Assembly: GCA_945827805.1 (NCBI GenBank)
Contig: CALZOU010000007.1
Location: forward strand, 1-43,628
Reading direction: 5' to 3'
From: an uncultured Lachnospiraceae bacterium
Lineage (GTDB): Bacteria > Bacillota > Clostridia > Lachnospirales > Lachnospiraceae
Length of the DNA stretch: 43,628 nucleotides
Position numbers and translations under genes: made by a program. The notes beneath the pieces are model-generated. The model ran no database searches. It worked only from the letters and a program-made list of their open reading frames with translations, and had not been told where the DNA came from. Shown one piece after another: positions 1 through 8,078 of the stretch (position 1 is its first letter; every line of letters begins with the position of its first letter).

Positions 1-50
1 TACGAGATCTAGTACGGTCTCGTTGGCTCGGAGATGTGTATAAGAGACAG
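1..50 (+). other. Illumina Nextera i7 adapter remnant (P7 end, 8-nt index CTAGTACG, transposase mosaic end)
   Basis: TACGAGAT + CTAGTACG + GTCTCGTTGGCTCGG (1 mismatch to GTCTCGTGGGCTCGG) + AGATGTGTATAAGAGACAG. Confidence 0.97.
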
Positions 51-179
51 CAATATAATTATGCAAATGAAATAAATCGGCTATTTAAGCTGGAAACGAT
101 TAAAAAAATCTACCGCATGATGGGCTGCGGAGTGGACAATGTTCTGGAGTTTATTCCAAATAATACGGAGGAAATGTAA
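51..179 (+). CDS. C-terminal fragment, probable small XRE/Cro-CI-type HTH regulator (5' truncated by contig end)
   Basis: Open frame from 51: ...INRLFKLETIKKIYRMMGCGVDNVLEFIPNNTEEM*; resembles the C-terminus of short HTH regulators (xxLGCxxxDxxEFIP). Stop TAA overlaps next ATG (TAATG). Confidence 0.5.
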   Translation, partial: QYNYANEINRLFKLETIKKIYRMMGCGVDNVLEFIPNNTEEM

Positions 180-733
180 TGGATAAAAAGAGAGTCAGCC
201 AGATTAAAGAGCAGTTTGATCTTGTGATACATAGCGATGAAAGCTCACATATCGAATTCTGGTATGCCCGTGAGTTGATGCCTCTACTTGGATATGAGCG
301 AGGGGTAGATGATGCCGGTTTTGGCCGCATCCGTTCCAAAGGTGATCGTGCGCTCTTCGGTGGATATACCACGCAGGAAATGAAGGATCGTCTTGGAGTC
401 AAGGACACACGTCCCCTTGCGGATTTTTTGCCAACATTGACCATTGCCGCCAAAAATCTGGCGACCGAAATGACCAACTATAATGTGGAAGAAAAGGATT
501 TACAGGGCGAACATGCCATCACCGGTGAACATGTGCAGAATAACCTCTCTGTCCGGGAGATGTTGGGACAGCGTGGAATCAAACCAGAAAATCTCCCGCC
601 AGCTGAGGATATCAAGAAGCTGGAACGACGGGTAAAATCACAGGAAAAGAAACTTGCCACGCAGTCGGGCAAATTGCCGGGAAAAAGAACGAACAGAGGA
701 AACGACAATGGTCAAAAAACGGAACTAGCCTGA
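179..733 (+). CDS. dinD: DinD-like (DNA-damage-inducible protein D / BRO-type) protein, apparently internally deleted
   Basis: N-term EFWYARELMPLLGY and C-term ERGVDDAGFGRIRSKGD...LADFLPTLTIAAKNLATEMTNYNV...ITGEHVQNNLSVREMLGQRGI are DinD hallmarks, but the middle is absent. Confidence 0.75.
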   Translation: MDKKRVSQIKEQFDLVIHSDESSHIEFWYARELMPLLGYERGVDDAGFGRIRSKGDRALFGGYTTQEMKDRLGVKDTRPLADFLPTLTIAAKNLATEMTNYNVEEKDLQGEHAITGEHVQNNLSVREMLGQRGIKPENLPPAEDIKKLERRVKSQEKKLATQSGKLPGKRTNRGNDNGQKTELA

Positions 734-800
734 TACAACAAAGATGAGCCTATCTGTATGGATCCCAGACTTTCTCTCCGTTCAAGTCACTATTGCACGT

Positions 801-843
801 AAAAGACCACACAGCAGACATTGTATCTTGTTGTGTGGTCTTT
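801..843. terminator. Rho-independent terminator, possibly bidirectional
   Basis: AAAGACCACACA...TTGTGTGGTCTTT stem between convergent dinD and tyrS. Confidence 0.75.
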
Positions 844-946
844 CTGTTGCCCCCTCTCGAAGAGTGGCAGTCAAAAAATCTTGTTTTAGGTTATCCCTAT
901 ATTGAACCCTCTTTATATGGTTAATTTTCGCTAATAATTCTCTGAA

Positions 947-2167
947 TTATTTCACCGTCACCTTACGGAAATTCTTCTTACCTCTCTTAACCACCAGGCC
1001 GTCCTTGAAAGCGTCAATCGGATAGGTTCTGGCAATATCCTTCACCAGCTCGCCGTCCACGGACACACCGCCCTGCTGGATATTTCTTCTGGCCTCGGAG
1101 CGGGTTGCACACAGACCGGACAGATGTACCAGAGTGATTATATCGATAACTCCGTCCTTAAAATCAGTCTCAGAAAGTTCTGCTGTAGGCATATGCTCGG
1201 CATCGCCGGAAGTAAACAGTGCTTTTGCTGCATGCTGTGCCTTTGTGGCTTCTTCCTCGCCGTGTACCAGCTTGGTCAGTTCAAAGGCCAGAATCTCTTT
1301 GGCTGTATTCAGCTGGCTGCCTTCCCAGTCATTCATCTTATCGATCTCTTCCAGCGGCAGGAAGGTCAGCATACGGATACATTTCAGTACATCCGCATCA
1401 GCCACATTTCTCCAGTACTGGTAGAACTCAAACGGAGATGTCTTCTCCGGATCCAGCCATACAGCGCCCTTCTCTGTTTTTCCCATCTTCTTTCCTTCAG
1501 AGTTCAGAAGCAGGTTGATCGTCATGGCTGAAGCATCTTTACCCAGCTTACGGCGGATCAGTTCCGTACCTCCCAGCATATTGCTCCACTGGTCGTCGCC
1601 GCCGAACTGCAGGTTGCAGCCGTAACGCAGGAAAAGCTCATAGAAATCGTAGCTCTGCATGATCATATAGTTAAACTCCAGGAAGCTTAAACCTCTCTCC
1701 ATACGCTGCTTGTAGCACTCTGCACTCAGCATACGGTTTACGGAGAAATGCGGTCCGATCTCACGCAGGAAATCCACGTAGTTCAGATCCAGCAGCCAGT
1801 CTGCATTGTTTACCATCAGCGCCTTACCGTCAGAGAAATCGATAAACTTCTCCATCTGCTTTTTGAAGCACTGGCAATTGTGCTCGATCTGTTCTTTTGT
1901 CAGCATCTTACGCATATCGGTCTTTCCGGAGGGATCGCCCACCATACCGGTACCGCCGCCAATCAAAGCGATGGGTTTGTTTCCTGCCATCTGGAGACGT
2001 TTCATCAGACACAGTGCCATGAAATGTCCTACATGAAGGCTGTCTGCTGTCGGATCAAATCCAATGTAAAATACTGCTTTTCCTTCGTTAACCAGATTAC
2101 GTACCACATCCTCGTCTGTTACCTGAGCGATGAGACCTCTGGCCTGTAATTCTTCATAAATCTGCAT
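947..2167 (-). CDS. tyrS: Tyrosyl-tRNA synthetase
   Basis: 406 aa; [43 protein letters not shown]-terminal S4-like region. Confidence 0.97.
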   Translation of the reverse strand: MQIYEELQARGLIAQVTDEDVVRNLVNEGKAVFYIGFDPTADSLHVGHFMALCLMKRLQMAGNKPIALIGGGTGMVGDPSGKTDMRKMLTKEQIEHNCQCFKKQMEKFIDFSDGKALMVNNADWLLDLNYVDFLREIGPHFSVNRMLSAECYKQRMERGLSFLEFNYMIMQSYDFYELFLRYGCNLQFGGDDQWSNMLGGTELIRRKLGKDASAMTINLLLNSEGKKMGKTEKGAVWLDPEKTSPFEFYQYWRNVADADVLKCIRMLTFLPLEEIDKMNDWEGSQLNTAKEILAFELTKLVHGEEEATKAQHAAKALFTSGDAEHMPTAELSETDFKDGVIDIITLVHLSGLCATRSEARRNIQQGGVSVDGELVKDIARTYPIDAFKDGLVVKRGKKNFRKVTVK

Positions 2168-2224
2168 TTTGTTCCTCCTTTTTTCCCTGCAGCGGGACTG
2201 TTCTGGATCCGGTCTTTTTTACAT

Positions 2225-2515
2225 ATAAAAAAGCCCGGTCCTTTTGTTCTAAAAAACTAAAGGACGGGCTGATATCCCGTGTTACCACCTTTATTCACAG
2301 GTCTCTCACGATCCCTGCCTCATAGAGTACATCCATACTCTGACCCGTATAACGGAGGTTCTTCCGTCGCAGCCTACTGATCACGGTTCGGTGCGAAGCT
2401 CCGGGAGGTATTCATCCTGCTGTGACCCTAACGCCTCTCATCAACCGGCTGCTTTCTGTCGGACACGGGGCAGAATTACTTGTTCCCTTCATTGCCTTTC
2501 GTTTCCTCATTATAT
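2225..2515 (-). promoter_or_regulatory. T-box leader of tyrS with Tyr (UAC) specifier
   Basis: Minus strand: AAAGGTGGTAACACGGG T-box motif (about 2277-2293), terminator AGCCCGTCCTTTAG...AAAGGACCGGGCTTTTT (2227-2270), candidate specifier GAA-UAC at 2408-2410, AGUA motif upstream. Confidence 0.93.
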
Positions 2516-2644
2516 AGAAATGAAAGCTCAAGTGTCAAGCCTAAAATAAAGTAAAATCTGCTGCGCCGATGGGGTTTGCTCGCACCTGAATTATGTTCTT
2601 ACGACCTCATCAACAGGTGATTCGGCCTGTTCTGAACAGTTACG

Positions 2645-3142
2645 TTAATTCATAAATACACATCTCGGCTTCTGCATCCGCATATTGTTGACAACAGTTG
2701 CCGGAAGCTCCAGATGCAGCGCCACCTGGCCTTTTTCAGTCTTATATATTGCCACATAATAGGGTACATTCTCTTTGCCCGATGTATAATCCATTACGGT
2801 GATATCTTTCGGATAATTATCCAGCGCCGCAGAACCCTTTGGTGCCAGGCACAGAAGCTGCTCACTGTCATAGACTGCAATATTTTTTCTCTTGGTCTTG
2901 TTATAGATTACATCAATATCGATCTGTCCGCTGGTATAGGCATATTCAAACTCCCGATGCACCCGGGTTCCCATAATATAGCCCCCGACAAAAGCAGCGA
3001 TACCAACCAACAGCAATGCCACATGGATCCACATTCCTCCGGCCAGGCCGATCACACCGATCACAAAAAGAAGGATCGACAAAACACGGCTTTTCCCGTC
3101 ATCCTTTGCCGACACCAGAATTTCTTCGTACATTTCGTTCAT
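2645..3142 (-). CDS. Hypothetical membrane protein (two predicted TM segments)
   Basis: 165 aa; SILLFVIGVIGLAGGMWIHVALLLVGIAAFVGGYIMG. Confidence 0.7.
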   Translation of the reverse strand: MNEMYEEILVSAKDDGKSRVLSILLFVIGVIGLAGGMWIHVALLLVGIAAFVGGYIMGTRVHREFEYAYTSGQIDIDVIYNKTKRKNIAVYDSEQLLCLAPKGSAALDNYPKDITVMDYTSGKENVPYYVAIYKTEKGQVALHLELPATVVNNMRMQKPRCVFMN

Positions 3143-3380
3143 TGTCCGTTCCCTCCACGTCTCGTATAAATCCGACCGCTGAATACGCGCCGGTTTCTAA
3201 TAAGACATTTTACCGTTTTTGTATCTGTATTGCAAGGAAACTGCTGCTTTAAATCTAAAATATTTATAATCTTATTTTTCAACTTTTTGAAAATAATACT
3301 TGCTTTTTTGTTTTTCTGTGTTATATTGGTTATAGAACAAATGCAGATTTAATAGTTTGCCTGAAAAAGGAGGCGATCAT

Positions 3381-5990
3381 ATGAATATAAGTAAATTTAC
3401 GCAAAAATCTCTCCAGGCCGTGCAGGAGCTGGAAAAAACAGCTTACGACTTTGGCAATCAGGAGATCGAACAGGAGCATCTTTTGTACAATCTTATTCAT
3501 CAGGAAGATTCTCTGATCCTGAAGCTGATCGAAAAGATGGAAATCAATACCGAGCATTTTACAGACCGTCTGGACCAGGCGTTAAATGCCAGAGTAAAGG
3601 TTTCCGGCGGCCAGCAGTATATCGGTAAATATCTGAATGAAGCGTTGATCAATGCGGAGGATGAGGCAAAGGCCATGGGTGACGAATATGTATCCGTAGA
3701 GCACCTGTTTCTGTCCATGCTGAAGCATCCCAGCCCGTCCATGAACAAGATCTGGAAGGAATACGGCATCGACCGGGAACGCTTTCTGAAAGCATTAAGC
3801 ACTGTCCGGGGCAATCAGCGGGTAACCACGGATAATCCGGAGGTGACCTACGACACACTGAATAAGTACGGTGAAGATCTGGTAGAAAAAGCCCGGGCTC
3901 AGAAGCTCGATCCCGTCATCGGCCGTGACGCCGAGATCCGAAACATCATCCAGATCCTTTCCCGCAAGAGAAAGAACAATCCTGTACTGATCGGTGAACC
4001 CGGCGTAGGTAAGACCGCCGCTGTAGAGGGTCTGGCCCAGCGTATTGTGCGGGGCGATGTGCCGGAAGCATTAAAGGATAAAAAGGTCTTCTCCCTGGAT
4101 ATGGGTGCCCTCGTAGCCGGGGCCAAATACCGGGGCGAATTTGAGGAACGTCTGAAAGCCGTTCTGGAGGAAGTCAAGAAAAGTGAAGGACAGATCATCC
4201 TGTTTATCGATGAGCTGCACCTGATCGTAGGCGCAGGTAAGACAGACGGTGCCATGGACGCCGGCAATATGTTAAAGCCCATGCTGGCCAGAGGCGAACT
4301 GCACTGTATCGGTGCCACCACTCTGGATGAGTACAGACAGTACATTGAGAAAGATGCTGCTCTGGAACGTCGTTTCCAGCCGGTCATGATCGATGAACCC
4401 ACAGTGGAGGATACCATCTCCATTCTTCGTGGTCTGAAGGACCGCTACGAAGTATTCCACGGTGTCAAGATCACCGATAACGCCCTGGTAGCCGCCGCTA
4501 CCCTTTCCAAGCGCTATATTTCCGACCGTTTCCTGCCGGACAAAGCCATCGACCTGGTGGACGAGGCCTGTGCCCTGATCAAGACCGAGATGGATTCCAT
4601 GCCGGCAGAGCTGGATGAGCTGCGCCGTAAGGTTTTGCAGATGGAGATTGAGGAAGAAGCGCTGAAAAAAGAAACGGACAATCTGAGCCGTGAACGTCTG
4701 GATGCTTTGCAGAAGGAGCTGGCAGAGCTCAAGGATGATCTGAATTCCCGCACCGCCCAGTGGCAGAATGAGAAAAAGAACGTGGATAATCTTTCGAAGC
4801 TGCGCGAGCAGATCGAAGATATCCATAAACAGATAGAGAAAGCCCAGCGCGAGTATAATCTGGAGGAGGCTGCCCGTCTGCAGTACGGTGAGCTGCCGAA
4901 GCTGGAGCAGCAGTTGGAAATTGAGGAGAAAAATGTACGCGAAAAAGATATGAGCCTGGTACACGAGAGTGTAGACGACGATGAGATCGCCCGCATCATC
5001 TCCCGCTGGACCGGCATCCCGGTGACCCGTTTAACCGAGGGTGAGCGTGAAAAGACACTCCATCTGGATGAACTGCTGCACAAACGCCTGATTGGTCAGG
5101 ATGAAGCCGTACAGCGGGTTACAGATGCCATCATCCGCTCCAAAGCCGGTGTCAAGGATCCGAACCGTCCTATCGGTTCCTTCCTGTTCCTTGGCCCCAC
5201 CGGTGTAGGTAAAACAGAGCTGGCCAAGGCATTGGCAGAATTCCTGTTTGACGATGAAAACAATATGGTGCGTATCGATATGAGTGAGTACATGGAGAAA
5301 TACTCCGTCTCCCGTCTGATCGGTGCACCGCCCGGATATGTAGGCTATGAGGAAGGCGGCCAGCTGACCGAAGCCGTACGCCGCAAACCGTATTCCGTAG
5401 TTCTGTTCGATGAGATTGAAAAGGCTCATCCGGATGTATTCAATGTGCTGCTGCAGGTCCTGGATGACGGTCGTATTACGGATTCTCAGGGTCGTACCGT
5501 GGACTTTAAGAATACGATTCTGATCATGACTTCGAATATCGGTTCTTCCTATCTGCTGGACGGTATTTCCGATGACGGACATATCCTGCCGGAGGCTGCC
5601 AACGCAGTCAATGCAGAGCTTCGCGCTCACTTCCGTCCGGAGTTTCTGAACCGTCTCGATGAGACCATCATGTTCAAGCCGCTGACCAAAGAAGATATAG
5701 GCTTTATCGTGGATCTGCAGCTTGACAAGCTCAATGAGCTTCTGGCTCCGCAGGAATTCACCGTAGAGCTGACGCCCGCCGCCAAGACCTATGTCATCGA
5801 TAATGGTTACGATCCGACCTACGGTGCGAGACCGCTTCGCCGTTATCTGCAGACCCATGTGGAAACACTGACAGCCCGCATGATCCTGGCCGGAAACATC
5901 CATACCGGCGATATCATCGTCATTGATCTGGAAAACGGCAGACTGACAGCCCACACCAAAGAAGTGCTGAAAGGAGAAGTAGTAGAATGA
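3381..5990 (+). CDS. clpB: ATP-dependent chaperone ClpB
   Basis: [16 protein letters not shown] start after AAGGAGGCGATCAT; two Walker A motifs ([18 protein letters not shown]), ClpB middle coiled coil. Confidence 0.96.
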   Translation: MNISKFTQKSLQAVQELEKTAYDFGNQEIEQEHLLYNLIHQEDSLILKLIEKMEINTEHFTDRLDQALNARVKVSGGQQYIGKYLNEALINAEDEAKAMGDEYVSVEHLFLSMLKHPSPSMNKIWKEYGIDRERFLKALSTVRGNQRVTTDNPEVTYDTLNKYGEDLVEKARAQKLDPVIGRDAEIRNIIQILSRKRKNNPVLIGEPGVGKTAAVEGLAQRIVRGDVPEALKDKKVFSLDMGALVAGAKYRGEFEERLKAVLEEVKKSEGQIILFIDELHLIVGAGKTDGAMDAGNMLKPMLARGELHCIGATTLDEYRQYIEKDAALERRFQPVMIDEPTVEDTISILRGLKDRYEVFHGVKITDNALVAAATLSKRYISDRFLPDKAIDLVDEACALIKTEMDSMPAELDELRRKVLQMEIEEEALKKETDNLSRERLDALQKELAELKDDLNSRTAQWQNEKKNVDNLSKLREQIEDIHKQIEKAQREYNLEEAARLQYGELPKLEQQLEIEEKNVREKDMSLVHESVDDDEIARIISRWTGIPVTRLTEGEREKTLHLDELLHKRLIGQDEAVQRVTDAIIRSKAGVKDPNRPIGSFLFLGPTGVGKTELAKALAEFLFDDENNMVRIDMSEYMEKYSVSRLIGAPPGYVGYEEGGQLTEAVRRKPYSVVLFDEIEKAHPDVFNVLLQVLDDGRITDSQGRTVDFKNTILIMTSNIGSSYLLDGISDDGHILPEAANAVNAELRAHFRPEFLNRLDETIMFKPLTKEDIGFIVDLQLDKLNELLAPQEFTVELTPAAKTYVIDNGYDPTYGARPLRRYLQTHVETLTARMILAGNIHTGDIIVIDLENGRLTAHTKEVLKGEVVE

Positions 5991-6160
5991 TCCCCAACGA
6001 CCCCGTTATGCTTTTAAGTTACATCAATACGCAGCTTAGAGACAATTATAAGGATCTGGAAGATCTCTGCGACCGCCTGGATGTAAGCCAGAGTGAGATT
6101 GAGGAGAAACTGGGAACGATCGGTTACCACTATAACAGGGACTTAAACCAGTTTAAGTAA
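5987..6160 (+). CDS. Small DUF4250-like protein
   Basis: 57 aa [61 protein letters not shown] overlap with clpB stop; missing from the supplied ORF track. Confidence 0.8.
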   Translation: MIPNDPVMLLSYINTQLRDNYKDLEDLCDRLDVSQSEIEEKLGTIGYHYNRDLNQFK

Positions 6161-6199
6161 GGTGTTGTTTTTGACTGACTTCGTCATGAATATTATCTA

Positions 6200-6244
6200 G
6201 AGAAAAAGACCGGATGTGTTTGATACATGTCCGGTCTTTTTCTG
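6200..6244 (+). terminator. Rho-independent terminator of clpB-DUF4250
   Basis: AGAAAAAGACCGGATGTG...CATGTCCGGTCTTTTTCT. Confidence 0.85.
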
Positions 6245-6277
6245 CGTATATTTTTTATTGTATTAATATCTTTTCGG

Positions 6278-6306
6278 TTGATAGCCAACACTATGTTTGC
6301 TATAAT
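6278..6306 (+). promoter_or_regulatory. Sigma-A-type promoter of toxin mRNA
   Basis: TTGATA - 17 nt - TATAAT. Confidence 0.75.
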
Positions 6307-6444
6307 GAATTAGGGCATTATGCCTAAGGTGCTACCACACGTTGGCGTGTGTATGGCGGTTCGCTTTTTGCGGAGAGTTTATAGCTCCGATTACATAGAT
6401 TACTCTCTCATTTGAGAATTCTAATGGAAAGGAGGGCTCAGCTT

Positions 6445-6549
6445 ATGCTAACAATCGTTGACTTGATTGCAGTGCTTAGTCTCTGCTTAACCTCATTTGG
6501 TCTTGGCTATTCGATTGGATCTAATGGCATTAAGACCAAAAAGAAATAA
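6445..6549 (+). CDS. 34-aa hydrophobic peptide, candidate type I toxin (Hol_Tox/TxpA-like in character)
   Basis: MLTIVDLIAVLSLCLTSFGLGYSIGSNGIKTKKK*; AAGGAGG RBS at 6429-6435; single TM segment plus basic tail; below the ORF-track length cutoff. Confidence 0.75.
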   Translation: MLTIVDLIAVLSLCLTSFGLGYSIGSNGIKTKKK

Positions 6550-6628
6550 CCGCCCCAAACCTGACAAGTTGAGCGGTTATATCCTCACATTATAATCAGG
6601 CGAACCGTCATCGGTAGCACCTTTTCTA
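6536..6628 (-). ncRNA. Candidate antisense antitoxin RNA, copy A (about 93 nt)
   Basis: Follows TTGACA-17-TATTAT; ends at hairpin AACCGC...GCGGTT followed by ATTTCTTTTT; overlaps the 3' end of the toxin ORF. Confidence 0.65.
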
Positions 6629-6664
6629 TTTCTAATAATAGCACCACTTCTATTTCATGTCAAA
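6543..6664. repeat. Repeat copy A (antisense RNA gene), matched at 25187-25307
   Basis: Shared aaataaccgccccaaacctg..aagttgagcggttat...tcaggcgaaccgtcatcgg.agcacctt...ataatagcac..cttct...atgtcaaa. Confidence 0.9.
6635..6663 (-). promoter_or_regulatory. Sigma-A-type promoter of antisense RNA copy A
   Basis: TTGACA (6658-6663) - 17 nt - TATTAT (6635-6640), minus strand. Confidence 0.7.
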
Positions 6665-6720
6665 CATATAATCACGCAATCCTACTTCACTATATGCTCC
6701 TGTATATATGTTCAGTACTG

Positions 6721-7542
6721 TCAAGGAGACAATCCACAAACACCCCATCCATATTCAATATCATACCCCAACGCTCCCCGGTCCTCCGCTTCGTCCATAA
6801 GATACTTCTCAAATTCTTCCGGGGATTCCCAGGTTCGTCTGGCGCATATACCTGCGATCCGTGCCGCCGCATAAGACGTACCCTGACTCTCCCCGTCAAG
6901 GGAACTCGCAGGTGCCGTTACAAATACACTTTCATTTTTCTGACTGTAAGAAGCTGCCTCTCCGTTTTCCGTTACAGTGCCTACACCTATCACACTGTCA
7001 TAAGCCGCAGGATACAGCATCTTGTTCTTTTTGTATGTTTCGCCAAGATTTCCTGCCGCGCTGATCAGAATTACCTGATTACTCGCTGCATACTCCACCG
7101 CATTCTGCAGTTCTTCACTGTCCGGAATACTGAATGCCATACATACCACACGACAATCATATGTATCTACTGCGTCATAAATTGCCCGGATCACTTCTTC
7201 CGGCTTTGTATCCTGCTTGTCACCGGAGATTTTCAGAGGAACAATCACCGTCTCAGGAGCATATTGACAAATCACCTCTGCGATCCGTGTGCCATGACCG
7301 ATATCATCGTCTGTATGTATGGATTCATCAAGATAATTCCACCCCTCATCAATTGGAAGCGATTTCTCCGGACTGATTCCGGAATCCAATACCGCGACCC
7401 GTACAGCCGCAGATTTGTCTGAGTCAGTGATTCCACAGCCTGAAAGTATGAATAACAGCAATATAAGAAGACATCCTTTCCATTTTGCACGCATTCTTCT
7501 CGCCTGCCTTCTATCCATCCAAATAAATGACTCGTATCTCAC
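6721..7542 (-). CDS. Subtilisin-like S8 family serine protease, probable lipoprotein
   Basis: Asp in AVLDSGI, His in GHGTRIAEVI, oxyanion-region SAAGN, Ser in GTSYAAARIAG; lipobox-like LSGC near N-terminus. Confidence 0.88.
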   Translation of the reverse strand: MRYESFIWMDRRQARRMRAKWKGCLLILLLFILSGCGITDSDKSAAVRVAVLDSGISPEKSLPIDEGWNYLDESIHTDDDIGHGTRIAEVICQYAPETVIVPLKISGDKQDTKPEEVIRAIYDAVDTYDCRVVCMAFSIPDSEELQNAVEYAASNQVILISAAGNLGETYKKNKMLYPAAYDSVIGVGTVTENGEAASYSQKNESVFVTAPASSLDGESQGTSYAAARIAGICARRTWESPEEFEKYLMDEAEDRGALGYDIEYGWGVCGLSP

Positions 7543-8045
7543 GGATTACTCTGAATAGTAAAAACTATTTCCGCACGATGCAGCGGTGTTAATTGCTCAT
7601 CCTCGCTAAAACACTCATATCTCAGGATAGAATTCGGGTATTCTCCTTCCGGCAGAGCTTTCTTTATTTCTATATCGTATAACCCTTTTCCCGGAGAAAT
7701 CAGACCGGACTGAAACAGCAGCGTCTCATCCTCCAGCAGGATGCTGATCCTAAAATAACAGTTATTCTTACCTGGATTATATAAATTGACTTCCTGTTTT
7801 TTCTGGTCGGCTTTAAATATCATCTTCTCTGTTCCCGGCACAGCAATGCTCCCCTGAGCAGATGTCTCATTCTGCTTCTGTCCGGAGCCTTCCGGCAAAG
7901 AGGCTTCCGGCAGATCAACGGCATTTTCTTCAAGAGGCAGGGGAGTTTTTTTCTCCCCTGTCTTTACCACGCCAATAACGCCAACCATTGTCAGCAGACC
8001 CAGCATCAATACCACAAATATGATACTCTGTTTTCTTTTTATCAT
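7539..8045 (-). CDS. Membrane-anchored hypothetical protein with beta-rich extracytoplasmic domain
   Basis: 168 aa, N-terminal TM, YFRISILLEDETLLFQSGLISPGKGLYDIEIKKALPEGEY...; 4-nt overlap with the S8 gene. Confidence 0.75.
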   Translation of the reverse strand: MIKRKQSIIFVVLMLGLLTMVGVIGVVKTGEKKTPLPLEENAVDLPEASLPEGSGQKQNETSAQGSIAVPGTEKMIFKADQKKQEVNLYNPGKNNCYFRISILLEDETLLFQSGLISPGKGLYDIEIKKALPEGEYPNSILRYECFSEDEQLTPLHRAEIVFTIQSNP

Positions 8046-8078
8046 ACTTTATTCTCCTAACGGCTCATCTTATGGCTC

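Noticed and set aside
32-50. Tn5 mosaic end as evidence of a mobile element
   Set aside because: It is contiguous with a Nextera index and P7 sequence, so it is a library artefact
3169-3380. CIRCE or CtsR operator upstream of clpB
   Set aside because: No TTAGCACTC-N9-GAGTGCTAA and no tandem GGTCAAA heptads found by eye
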